In this document: piece by piece, positions 1 to 7,038 of the stretch
Layout: every line of letters starts with the position of its first letter
Numbering within the stretch: position 1 is the first letter of the stretch
The notes under the pieces: model-generated
Database searches by the model: none
Told to the model about the DNA's origin: nothing
The model's input: the letters and a program-made list of their open reading frames with translations, nothing else
Position numbers and translations under genes: made by a program
Assembly (NCBI GenBank): GCA_047622145.1
Contig: JBLHMO010000148.1
Span: forward strand, 1 to 7,259
Direction: 5' to 3'
DNA length: 7,259 bases
Origin: Litorivivens sp047622145
Lineage (GTDB): Bacteria; Pseudomonadota; Gammaproteobacteria; Pseudomonadales; Spongiibacteraceae

Positions 1-1107
1 CTGCTCTTTGGCCATGAGCTCCAGTAGATCTTTTACCAACGCATCGTCGCCGTCTCGATACTCGGCCAGCCCCAGTTTAGCGGCCATGCCGGCTTGATAA
101 GCGCTGAGAAACCGGTCGGGAAAAGCGTTGACCGCTGTTTGGGCTAACTGAACGGCTTTGTCTTCATCTTCGTCGAGCAGGGGTAGCACGGCCTGCGCAA
201 GACCGGCCAGATTCCAGTGCGCGATACTGGGCTGATTACCGTAGGCATAGCGGCCGCCACGATCGATAGAACTGAATACCGTTGCCGCGTCGTAGCGATC
301 CATAAAGGCGCAGGGGCCGTAGTCGATGGTTTCACCGCAGAGCAGCATATTGTCGGTATTCATCACGCCGTGAATAAAGCCGACTAGCTGCCACTGCGCT
401 ATGAGTTCTGCTTGCTTTTGAATGATGGCTTCGAGCATTGCCAGTACCGGGTTTTCAGCTGTCGCCGCATCAGGGAAGTGGCGTTCAATGACATGCTGGC
501 AGAGTAAACTGAGCGCTTCTCTATCTTGTTTGGCGGCAAAAAACTGTACGGTTCCTACGCGAATATGGCTGCCGGCAACACGGGTTAATATTGCGCCAGG
601 TAGCGCGCTATCGCGATAGACGGTTTCGCCAGTCGTGACCGCTGCCAGCGAGCGGCTAGTGGCAATGTGGAGTGCGGCCATCGCCTCGCTGATCAAGTAT
701 TCGCGCAGCACCGGCCCGAGTGGGGATTTGCCGTCACCGCCGCGAGAATAGGGGGTGCGCCCCGAACCTTTAAGCTGTACATCAAAACGCTGCCCCTTAG
801 GGCTGAGCACTTCGCCGATGAGCAGTGCACGGCCATCACCTAGCTGCGGATTCCAGGAGCCAAACTGATAGCCGGCATAGGCAGTGGCGATTGGATCGGC
901 CCCTGCAGGCACGGCATTGCCGCTGAGCATGGCGAGGCCTTCTTCAGAATTCAGCCAATCCGGATCGATGCCAAGCTCAGTCGCCAGTGCGTCGTTGACG
1001 CGAATAAAGCCGGGCGCCGGGACGGATTGCGCCTGCTGGCGGTGGTGAAATTGTGCGGGTAAGCGCGCATAGCTGTTGTCGAAGTGTGGTGTCTGTGGTT
1101 TTGGCAT
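1..1107 (-). CDS. selO: Protein adenylyltransferase SelO (YdiU family), 3' end outside the window
   Basis: This is a pseudokinase-fold enzyme that transfers AMP from ATP to Ser, Thr or Tyr of target proteins; in characterised relatives it acts in redox stress. Reading from the ATG at 1107 gives 369 codons open to the left edge. Family members have about 480-490 residues, so roughly the last 115-120, including the C-terminal Cys or selenocysteine region, are missing. Visible motifs are GYQFGSWNPQLGDGRA (79-94), LKGSGRTPYSRGGDGK (112-127) and GVMNTDN (247-253), followed by IDYGP (261-265). Lys113, Glu136, Asp252, Asn253 and Asp262 fall at the same numbers as the nucleotide- and metal-binding residues of characterised SelO, which supports both the start and an active enzyme. 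The Shine-Dalgarno match is poor: AGGA lies only 2 bases before the ATG, or AGG about 11 bases before. The gene is divergent from the DUF819 gene. Confidence 0.95.
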   Translation of the reverse strand, partial: MPKPQTPHFDNSYARLPAQFHHRQQAQSVPAPGFIRVNDALATELGIDPDWLNSEEGLAMLSGNAVPAGADPIATAYAGYQFGSWNPQLGDGRALLIGEVLSPKGQRFDVQLKGSGRTPYSRGGDGKSPLGPVLREYLISEAMAALHIATSRSLAAVTTGETVYRDSALPGAILTRVAGSHIRVGTVQFFAAKQDREALSLLCQHVIERHFPDAATAENPVLAMLEAIIQKQAELIAQWQLVGFIHGVMNTDNMLLCGETIDYGPCAFMDRYDAATVFSSIDRGGRYAYGNQPSIAHWNLAGLAQAVLPLLDEDEDKAVQLAQTAVNAFPDRFLSAYQAGMAAKLGLAEYRDGDDALVKDLLELMAKEQ

Positions 1108-1129
1108 AGTCCTGCAACCTACGGCTGTC

Positions 1130-1155
1130 GCCGAGGGAATATTCGCCGCCTCGGC
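1130..1155. repeat. Inverted repeat with an internal palindrome in the selO leader
   Basis: GCCGAGG at 1130-1136 is the exact reverse complement of CCTCGGC at 1149-1155, separated by 12 bases. The loop begins with the perfect 8-base palindrome GAATATTC at 1137-1144. The element lies 22 bases upstream of the selO start codon, so it would be in the selO mRNA leader or close to its promoter. It could be an mRNA hairpin or an operator. It is not a rho-independent terminator, because on the selO strand the T run precedes the stem. The rest of the 1108-1299 gap holds smaller hairpins (for example GTGC/GCAC near 1225-1237) and no convincing -35/-10 pair in either direction. Confidence 0.4.
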
Positions 1156-1299
1156 CTGAAAAAAGGAGTACGCACTCTAGCACTTTTAGGCGCTCGCTTG
1201 CGAAGTGCGGGGCCAAGGCGTTAATGTGCAGGGCGCACAGCGCGGGTCCTAGGGTATTGCAGCAAATAATAACAATCCGTAGATGAAGGTTCGCGCAGA

Positions 1300-2424
1300 A
1301 TGACACTATTCTCACCCGACAACGACTTCGGTCTACTGGCGATTATTCTTGCGCTGGTAGCACTTGGCATAGCGATGGAATCGAGGCCCCGCATCGGCCA
1401 GTTCGGGGTGATTTTTATTATCCTTTTTCCGGCCTTGTTGAGCGCATTCAATGTGCTGCCACGCGGTGCCTCGGTCTATGGCATGGTGGTGAATGACTTC
1501 GTGCCGCTGTCGTTGCCCATGTTGCTTTTTCAGGCAGATTTACGACGTATTTGGCGTGAATCCGGACGTGTCATCATTGCATTTTTGGGTGCTGCAGCCG
1601 CCACTGTAATGGGTGCCATGCTGGCCTTACCGCTGGTTGATCTCGGGCCGGAAGAGGGCGTTTGGGTTGGCATACTAACGGCGGGCTTTATTGGCGGTAG
1701 TGCCAATGCGGGCTCGGTTGCGGTGGCTCTGGATAAAGCTGCTGATCCGATGATGGGTGTTGCGGTGGCATCGGTCTTTGCCGTCGCCGTACCTTTTTTG
1801 GCGCTGTTGTTGACGCTGCCGAATATGCCGCGGCTGTGGAAGTTTTTCAGTCCGCATGATTCTGCGGCGGCATCTCTGCCGCCGGCCGAGCTTGAGGTGG
1901 AGCGACAGTCGATCACGACGCTGAGTTTGGTGGCGTCGCTTGCCTTGAGTGCGTTGATTTGCCTTGCGAGCGAATCCCTGGCGAATGTGTTGAATTACCC
2001 GCCCGCAAAGTTTTTGTTGATCACCATTTTCAGTGTCGCCTTTGCCACGCTACTGCCTAGCCGGGCGGCGTTACTGCACGGGCATTACGAGTTGGGGCAG
2101 ATTTTGATTTACTGTTTTTTTGCGGTGATCGGCGTACAAATTAACTTTGTGCTTGCGATAACCGAGGGCCTGCAGATTATGTTGTTTACCGGCATTGTGT
2201 TGTCGGTACATTTGGTTTTGCTTTCCCTCTTTGGTCGAGCCTTAAAACTTAGCGGGGCCGAACTGGCGGTGGCGTCAAATGCCTGTATTCTCAGTGCGCC
2301 CACAGCGGCGGCAATGGCAGTGGCGCGCGGCTGGCACAATCTGGTGACACCGGCCTTGTTGTGCGGAGTGTTTGGCTACGCAATTGCGAATTTGGTGGGG
2401 ATTAGTTTGGCAGAGTTGCTGTAA
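1300..2424 (+). CDS. DUF819 family polytopic membrane protein (YjcL-like), putative transporter
   Basis: The 374-residue protein is very hydrophobic, with about 11-12 likely membrane helices and one longer polar loop at about 173-205. I assign it to DUF819 (Bacillus YjcL-like) from the DLRRIW segment (80-85), the GGSANAGSVAVAL segment (132-144) and the C-terminal SAPTAAAMAVARGW segment (332-345). The last two are small-residue-rich stretches within membrane regions, one in each half. This suggests an internally duplicated transporter fold with two re-entrant or broken helices; that is inference. No substrate is established for the family as far as I know. The ATG at 1300 has GAAGG at 1285-1289, 10 bases upstream. 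The protein has no obvious cleavable signal peptide and its first helix begins near residue 10. The gene is divergent from selO and convergent with tesB, so it is probably monocistronic. Confidence 0.8.
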   Translation: MTLFSPDNDFGLLAIILALVALGIAMESRPRIGQFGVIFIILFPALLSAFNVLPRGASVYGMVVNDFVPLSLPMLLFQADLRRIWRESGRVIIAFLGAAAATVMGAMLALPLVDLGPEEGVWVGILTAGFIGGSANAGSVAVALDKAADPMMGVAVASVFAVAVPFLALLLTLPNMPRLWKFFSPHDSAAASLPPAELEVERQSITTLSLVASLALSALICLASESLANVLNYPPAKFLLITIFSVAFATLLPSRAALLHGHYELGQILIYCFFAVIGVQINFVLAITEGLQIMLFTGIVLSVHLVLLSLFGRALKLSGAELAVASNACILSAPTAAAMAVARGWHNLVTPALLCGVFGYAIANLVGISLAELL

Positions 2425-2437
2425 TTGCCAGATAATA

Positions 2438-2467
2438 GGGCCCGCAACGCTGCACTTATGCGGGCCT
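2438..2467. terminator. Hairpin between the convergent DUF819 and tesB genes
   Basis: GGCCCGCA at 2439-2446 pairs perfectly with TGCGGGCC at 2459-2466, with one G-T pair outside and a 12-base loop. It begins 13 bases after the DUF819 stop codon. No run of T follows on the + strand. On the - strand (tesB) only a loose CTATTATCT follows. It is well placed for a shared bidirectional terminator but lacks the classical U tract, so it may act as an mRNA 3' stabilising stem or a weak terminator. Confidence 0.4.
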
Positions 2468-2483
2468 GCAAGACTACAATGTT

Positions 2484-2504
2484 TCCGGCGTCCGGCGTCC
2501 GGCG
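2484..2504. repeat. Three perfect tandem copies of a 7-base unit (TCCGGCG)
   Basis: The heptamer TCCGGCG occurs three times in a row at 2484-2490, 2491-2497 and 2498-2504, two bases beyond the tesB stop codon. CCGG is self-complementary, so CCGG-CGT-CCGG can form a short tight hairpin. On the + strand the array is followed by TTTT at 2505-2508, so it could act as a small terminator for transcripts coming from the DUF819 gene. A slippage-prone microrepeat with no function is equally possible. Confidence 0.85.
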
Positions 2505-2506
2505 TT

Positions 2507-3358
2507 TTAGCGCTTGATGCGCATGATTCCTTCTTGGGCAGTGCTCGCCACTAGACGCCCCTGTCGGTCAAATATCTGCCCGCGCACAAAGCCTCTGCCG
2601 TTCGATGCGCTGGGGCTGTCCATCTCGTAGAGCAACCAATCGTTAAAATCGAACGGCCGATGAAACCAGATGCTGTGGTCGATGGTGGCCATGCGCATGC
2701 CGTCGGTTACAAATGACACGTCGTGCGGCTGGGTGGCGGTCGCCAGAAAAAAGAAATCGGATGCGTAGGCCATCACATATTGGTGAATGAGGGGATCTGC
2801 CGGTAGGGCGCCGGTCGGCTTCATCCATAGCTGGCGGCCCGCCGCAGCGCCTTTAGCGGTGCTGTCGACCGTTCGAAAATCGATGGCGCGGACAGCGTTG
2901 AATTTTGGTAGCCAGTCTTCCGGCGCCCGTTGAATATTATTTTCAAGCAGGTCGGTTTCTCGGGGTAAGTTGTCTGGTTCCGGCGCGGCCGGCATAGCGG
3001 CTCCGTGATCGAGGCCGACCATGTTGACCTGAAATGAGCAGGTCATAAAAAAGATGGGCCGACCTTTTTGTACGGCTTTTACGCGCCGATTGGATATGGT
3101 GCCGGCGTCGAGGTTGCTTTCGACCTCAAAAATAATAGGAAGGCTTGGATCGCCGGGCCGCAAAAAGTAGGAGTGGAACGAGTGCACATTGCGCTCGGCT
3201 GCGACCTGCTGTTTGGCAGCCGAGAGAGACTGGGCGATAACCTGGCCGCCGTAAACACGCCCCCAATCAGTCGCTTCGCTCTGGCCGCGGTAGAGATTCT
3301 CGTCAATTTTTTCCAGCGTCAGTAAGTCGATCAGCTGGTTTAAAGCATTAGCCGTCAC
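2507..3358 (-). CDS. tesB: Acyl-CoA thioesterase II
   Basis: The enzyme hydrolyses acyl-CoA to free fatty acid and CoA in the cytoplasm, and has a double hot-dog fold. From the proposed GTG at 3358 it has 283 residues, close to E. coli TesB (about 286). The first hot-dog domain has RGQSEATDWGRVYGGQV (24-40) and HSFHSYFLRPGD (59-70). The second has YASDFFFL (198-205), ATIDHSIWFHRPF (224-236) and ASTAQEGIMR (271-280). Asp201, Thr225 and Gln275 match the E. coli catalytic triad Asp204, Thr228 and Gln278 at a constant offset of 3. The frame stays open to an ATG at 3460, but those 34 extra residues do not resemble TesB. The GTG has GGAG 9 bases upstream and a TATAAT 42 bases upstream, whereas the ATG has no good ribosome site. 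The gene is divergent from the cupin gene. Confidence 0.93.
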   Translation of the reverse strand: MTANALNQLIDLLTLEKIDENLYRGQSEATDWGRVYGGQVIAQSLSAAKQQVAAERNVHSFHSYFLRPGDPSLPIIFEVESNLDAGTISNRRVKAVQKGRPIFFMTCSFQVNMVGLDHGAAMPAAPEPDNLPRETDLLENNIQRAPEDWLPKFNAVRAIDFRTVDSTAKGAAAGRQLWMKPTGALPADPLIHQYVMAYASDFFFLATATQPHDVSFVTDGMRMATIDHSIWFHRPFDFNDWLLYEMDSPSASNGRGFVRGQIFDRQGRLVASTAQEGIMRIKR

Positions 3359-3365
3359 GCGTGTA

Positions 3366-3371
3366 TTCTCC
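3366..3371 (-). promoter_or_regulatory. Ribosome binding site that decides the tesB start
   Basis: On the - strand the sequence reads GGAGAA, with GGAG 9 bases before the GTG at 3356-3358. This supports translation from that GTG rather than from the upstream in-frame ATG at 3460. Confidence 0.55.
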
Positions 3372-3400
3372 GGGCTGCCGTTGTGTTGAATTTCAAGTCG

Positions 3401-3406
3401 ATTATA
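3401..3406 (-). promoter_or_regulatory. Candidate -10 element for tesB
   Basis: The - strand reads a perfect TATAAT here. It would place the transcription start near 3394 and give a leader of about 36 bases containing the GGAG site. No good -35 hexamer lies 16-18 bases upstream (ACTACG at 17), so the promoter is weak or needs an activator, or the match is chance. If it is real, transcription begins downstream of the ATG at 3460, which excludes that start. Confidence 0.35.
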
Positions 3407-3487
3407 CAGTGCTTCGCGGTCAGCGTAGTCGATTAAGGACACGCGTGAATGAATTGTCATGGCGCTGAGCGCCTTGGCGCGCTAGGC

Positions 3488-3499
3488 TTGTCGGGACAA
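3488..3499. repeat. Short inverted repeat upstream of the cupin gene
   Basis: TTGTC at 3488-3492 and GACAA at 3495-3499 are perfect 5-base arms around GG. The element lies about 30 bases before the cupin start and near a TATACA at 3508-3513. It could be part of an operator, but short palindromes of this size occur often by chance. A second small hairpin, GGCGC-TGA-GCGCC, lies at 3461-3473 in the same divergent gap. Confidence 0.25.
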
Positions 3500-3529
3500 A
3501 AACAGCCTATACACATTCGGGAGAGCACT

Positions 3530-4087
3530 ATGGACCAAGCCAAGATTGATGCATTGATTGCCGACTTTGAAAGTCGCCCCATTATTCCATCGGTGGGCGC
3601 GGCAGATACTTTGCTGCTGGAAGAAAACGATCTGCCGTGGTTGATGTCGCCAGATGGCAGCCAGTCCCAACTATTACAGGTGGATTTGAATCAGGGCCTG
3701 TGGGTGGTCAAAAACCGCTTTATGCCCGGCTTCGCCATCGACAAGCACTACCACACGGGTTCGGTATTTGCCGTTACCTTGAAGGGCGAATGGTTCTACA
3801 AGGAATACCCGGATCAGGTGAACAAGCCCGGTTCTTATTTATTTGAACCGGCGGGTTCGGTGCATACGCTGATGGTGCCGGAAAAGCAGGATGGCCCAAC
3901 TGAAGTGTGGTTTGCGATCTATGGCGCCAATATAAACATGGACGCCGACGGTAATATTATTTCTGTGATAGACGCGCATGCCATTCTGGATGGCTACACC
4001 AAGTATTGCGATGCCATGGGTGAGAATTGCGAGAATCTCATTGTGAATGGCGCGCAGCCTTATAAGAAAGGGTCTGACAATCATTAA
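3530..4087 (+). CDS. Cupin-domain protein of the 2,4'-dihydroxyacetophenone dioxygenase type
   Basis: The 185-residue protein is a single cupin beta-barrel, probably a cytoplasmic non-haem iron enzyme. The metal site is visible as KHYHTG (72-77), with His73 and His75, and as EPAGSVHTL (106-114), with His112. The usual cupin glutamate four residues after the second His is replaced by Val79, giving a three-His site as in 2,4'-dihydroxyacetophenone dioxygenase. That enzyme cleaves the bond beside a ketone carbonyl with O2. The true substrate here is unknown, and a ChrR-like binding cupin is an alternative. I chose the ATG at 3530 because GGGAG lies 6 bases upstream. An in-frame ATG at 3449, with AAGGA 9 bases before it, would add 27 residues lacking cupin character. 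The gene is divergent from tesB, and its stop abuts the pilR stop on the other strand. Confidence 0.8.
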   Translation: MDQAKIDALIADFESRPIIPSVGAADTLLLEENDLPWLMSPDGSQSQLLQVDLNQGLWVVKNRFMPGFAIDKHYHTGSVFAVTLKGEWFYKEYPDQVNKPGSYLFEPAGSVHTLMVPEKQDGPTEVWFAIYGANINMDADGNIISVIDAHAILDGYTKYCDAMGENCENLIVNGAQPYKKGSDNH

Positions 4088-5431
4088 CTACTCGCCTAAA
4101 ATCTTCTTCGCACGGTAGCGGAATTGTCTAAAGGATAGTCCCAGTAGCGCGGCAGCTTCGGTTTTATTGCCATGACTGCGATCAAGGGCGGCTTCGATAG
4201 CCGCCTTTTCTATGCCGGCGAGATAAGCTTCCAGGTTGCCAAAGGCATCCTCGGGGCAGCCACCGGCCGTTGCACTCGCTGTGACGGTGCTGGGAAGCTG
4301 CAAATCTTCTGCGTTAATCGTGTCGGCATCGCACAGGGTAGTGGCGCGTTCCAGAATATTTTCCAATTCGCGAACATTGCCCGGAAAGGCGTAGCTGTTC
4401 AGCGCTGCCAGTGCGGAAGATTCCACTTTTGGCTTGGTGATGCCCCATTCTGTGCACAGTCGATCAAGAATTGCCGTGGCCAGCAGCGGAATATCATCTC
4501 TACGTTCGCGCAGGCTGGGGACGGCGACCTCTATCACATTGATTCGGTAAAACAAATCCGTGCGAAAATGGCCTGTCGCAACCTGATCTGACAGATTTTT
4601 GTGGGTTGCGCTTAGCAGGCGCACGTCTACCGGAATTTCCTTGTTTGAGCCGATGGGGCGAACACTTTTGTTCTGGATAGCGCGCAATAATTTTACCTGC
4701 ATGCTCAGGGGCAGGTCGGCAATTTCATCGAGAAATAGTGTGCCGCCACTGGCGGCTTCAAATAAGCCCGCTTTGTCGCTGATAGCGCCGGTAAAGCTGC
4801 CCTTGGTGTGACCAAAAAATTCGCTTTCCATTAACTCGGAGGGGATGGCGCCGCAGTTGACGGGAACAAAGGCTGCGTTGCTGCGCGGGCCACTGGCGTG
4901 AATTAAGCGCGCAACGACTTCTTTGCCGCTACCGGATTCGCCGCTGATATACACGGGTGCTTGGCTGCGGCTGAGTTTGTGAATTTGCCTGCGCAGGGTG
5001 TTGATGCTTTCGGCTTCGCCGATCAGTTGCGCCGCGCCACTGAACTCAGTCAGCCCGGTTTGGGCCTCCAGGCTCACCGCGTTTTTTACCAGTGCCCGCA
5101 GGCGCTCTAGATCGATCGGTTTGGATATAAAGTCAAAAGCACCCGCTTTCAGGGAGTCGGTTGCGAGGTCTACGCTGCCGTAGGCGGTGATGACGGCTAT
5201 CGGCAATTCGTCGATTCGTTGCTGCAGTTTTTTGATGAGCTCCAGGCCGCTGCCGTCGGGCAATTTCATATCGGTAAGGCATAGCGAAAACGAGGATTTA
5301 TCCAGTAGTTTGTATGCCTCCGCCAGCGTTGCCGCACTCATCGTATGGTGGCCCATGCGGCTGAGAGTGAGTTCCAGAAGCTCGCGGATATCGGGCTCGT
5401 CGTCGATAATGAGAATTGGCTTGTGTTTCAT
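4088..5431 (-). CDS. pilR: Type IV pilus two-component response regulator, sigma-54 activator PilR
   Basis: The 447-residue NtrC-type activator drives sigma-54 transcription of the major pilin gene in characterised relatives. The receiver domain (about 4-120) has acidic Asp10 and Asp11, phosphoacceptor Asp54 in LTDMKLPDGSG, Thr82 and Lys104. The AAA+ domain (about 137-365) has Walker A GESGSGKE (164-171), the sigma-54-contacting loop GSFTGA (211-216), Walker B LFLDE (232-236) and arginines of the RTDLFYR segment (Arg290, Arg296). The C-terminal Fis-type helix-turn-helix spans about 421-442. GSFTGA in place of GAFTGA is also found in Pseudomonas PilR, and alignment by eye with that protein is close throughout. 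The start is the ATG at 5431, 2 bases after the pilS stop; a longer in-frame start at 5485 would lie inside pilS. Translation is probably coupled to pilS, with GAG of the last pilS codon as a weak ribosome site. Confidence 0.95.
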   Translation of the reverse strand: MKHKPILIIDDEPDIRELLELTLSRMGHHTMSAATLAEAYKLLDKSSFSLCLTDMKLPDGSGLELIKKLQQRIDELPIAVITAYGSVDLATDSLKAGAFDFISKPIDLERLRALVKNAVSLEAQTGLTEFSGAAQLIGEAESINTLRRQIHKLSRSQAPVYISGESGSGKEVVARLIHASGPRSNAAFVPVNCGAIPSELMESEFFGHTKGSFTGAISDKAGLFEAASGGTLFLDEIADLPLSMQVKLLRAIQNKSVRPIGSNKEIPVDVRLLSATHKNLSDQVATGHFRTDLFYRINVIEVAVPSLRERRDDIPLLATAILDRLCTEWGITKPKVESSALAALNSYAFPGNVRELENILERATTLCDADTINAEDLQLPSTVTASATAGGCPEDAFGNLEAYLAGIEKAAIEAALDRSHGNKTEAAALLGLSFRQFRYRAKKILGE

Positions 5432-5433
5432 AC

Positions 5434-7038
5434 TTACTCTATTGAGTGTCGTCTTTGCGGGTGGCTGAAGGATAACCGAAAGCAACTCTTGTCGTCTTGG
5501 TTGCGAAGCCAGGATAATTGAATTTGATTGCTGTCACACAGTTCTTTGCATATATAGAGTCCGAGCCCCGTGCCCGAGGTTTCGGTAGTAAAGAAGGGTT
5601 CGAAAATACGGTCGAGGTTTTCGTCTGCAACGCCGGGGCCATCGTCAATGATGTCCAGCACCGGTGCTGCCAAGGTCGTGTCGGCGCGCAATACGAGATT
5701 AACTTTGTTCTCTCCGCTGGCGCGAGCACTGTAACGTAAACCGTTGTCGACGATCGTCGTCAAAATTTGGTGCAGCTGCTCGCGGTCAACATTCACAGCA
5801 AAGTGTTCGCCAATAAATTCTGTTCCTAGCTCGCAGAATGTTGCCGACGACGCTTCGTAATCGTCGGCAAAGCGTATCAGCAACTCTTGTAAATAAAATT
5901 GTGCGGGGTCGGGATTTTTACGACGCGACAATTGAAGAATATTCTCGATGATATTGTTCATACGTGCGGATTGCTGCAACACAATATCCACCAGCCGTCG
6001 ATCGGTTGCTTCCAGCGAAACCGATTCGGCGAGCAGTTGCGCGGCGTGACTGATAGCGCCCAGTGGATTGCGTATTTCGTGGGCGATGCTGGCCGTAAAT
6101 TGGCCTAGCGCGGCCAGTTTAAGTTGTTGGGCTTGCTGTGACAGCTGGCTGACATCTTCGACAAAGACCAGCTGGTCATCGAGATCGTGACCGTCTTGCG
6201 TCGAGGTGCCGAGGGCTGCCCTGCGTACTTGCAGCATACGACCCGATTCCTGCAGGCGGATATGGGTGGTTTCGCTTTCCCCTTGGGAGATCGAATGCAA
6301 GAGTGTGGGTGGAGCCCGCTGTGGCATTGTGCTGCTGATACAAGAAATAGACAGCATTTCGGCGGCGGCTTCATTGATCAGCCTGATCACACCGTCGGAT
6401 CGCAAAACCAGAATACCGGTTCGCATGTTCTGTACAATACGCTCACTGATGGCTAATAATTGCTGTACGTCGACTTTGCGTTCGTCTGCCAGTTTTTGGG
6501 CGCTCACAATACGCCTACTGAGGTACTGTACGGCGATGCTCGTGGTGAAGAACGCCATGCCCAGCAAGCCGGCGCCAGCGAATTCGTTATTGCTCGCTGA
6601 CTCGTAGGCTACTTGAATGAGTACGTCGGCGATCGTGGTGATGGCCGCCATGGCCGCGAGCAATACTCCTAATCGGCCATGCAAGAGCATATTGCCGGCG
6701 GCAATGCTGGGCAGTATTAGCATTGATATGCCGGACAGTTCCTGTCCTGAGCTGTGACTGATCAGAGTGAGGGCCATGATGTCGATTAGCAAACTCGAAA
6801 AAATCTGAGCGGTATTGCCGACCCGGCGACTGAAAAACTGGAGGAGCAGCAGTACCAGTGAATACAGGGAATAGAGCCCGGCAGTCGTTAAAAACATGAG
6901 GGGTTCGTGCTTGCCGATGATCGGGTCGTCGGCGGTAAGCAGAAACATGATGGTCAGCAGCATGGCCAGCAGCGCACGATATCCCGAGTAAATGATCAGG
7001 AGTACCCAATTGTGAGGATTTTTCGAGTCTGCTGGCAT
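5434..7038 (-). CDS. pilS: Type IV pilus sensor histidine kinase PilS
   Basis: This inner-membrane kinase phosphorylates PilR; in Pseudomonas it senses pilin levels in the membrane. The 534 residues match PilS length (about 530). About six hydrophobic helices lie in the first 175 residues (roughly 12-34, 46-69, 78-95, 103-120, 123-145 and 155-175). A PAS-like region follows at about 190-300. The dimerisation domain contains IAHEIRNPLGAISHA (318-332), with phosphoacceptor His320. The ATP-binding domain has the N box DNGLRYSA (431-438), the G1 box DDGPGV (465-470), FEPFFTT (479-485) and the G2 box GTGLGLYI (489-496). All kinase boxes are intact. The ATG at 7038 has no recognisable Shine-Dalgarno sequence (CGTCCCGC precedes it) and no alternative start lies close by. 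The gene is divergent from nadE and forms an operon with pilR. Confidence 0.94.
   Translation of the reverse strand: MPADSKNPHNWVLLIIYSGYRALLAMLLTIMFLLTADDPIIGKHEPLMFLTTAGLYSLYSLVLLLLQFFSRRVGNTAQIFSSLLIDIMALTLISHSSGQELSGISMLILPSIAAGNMLLHGRLGVLLAAMAAITTIADVLIQVAYESASNNEFAGAGLLGMAFFTTSIAVQYLSRRIVSAQKLADERKVDVQQLLAISERIVQNMRTGILVLRSDGVIRLINEAAAEMLSISCISSTMPQRAPPTLLHSISQGESETTHIRLQESGRMLQVRRAALGTSTQDGHDLDDQLVFVEDVSQLSQQAQQLKLAALGQFTASIAHEIRNPLGAISHAAQLLAESVSLEATDRRLVDIVLQQSARMNNIIENILQLSRRKNPDPAQFYLQELLIRFADDYEASSATFCELGTEFIGEHFAVNVDREQLHQILTTIVDNGLRYSARASGENKVNLVLRADTTLAAPVLDIIDDGPGVADENLDRIFEPFFTTETSGTGLGLYICKELCDSNQIQLSWLRNQDDKSCFRLSFSHPQRRHSIE

Noticed and set aside
977..1315. A 112-codon - strand frame covering the selO leader and the selO N-terminus in another frame
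   Set aside because: The selO frame is confirmed by catalytic residue numbering, and this frame contains selO sequence read out of phase.
1530..1916. A 128-codon open frame on the - strand inside the DUF819 gene
   Set aside because: It lies antisense to a strongly membrane-like conserved protein, has low-complexity Ala/Ser/Thr-rich content and resembles no family. It is a shadow of the real frame.
2326..2345. TGGCAC-like sequence (CGGCTGGCACAATCTGG) as a sigma-54 promoter
   Set aside because: The -12 element TTGC is absent at the required spacing and the site lies inside the DUF819 coding region, pointing at a convergent gene.
6206..6607. A 133-codon + strand frame opposite pilS
   Set aside because: pilS has all kinase motifs in its own frame across this region, and the opposite frame has no recognisable domain or ribosome site.
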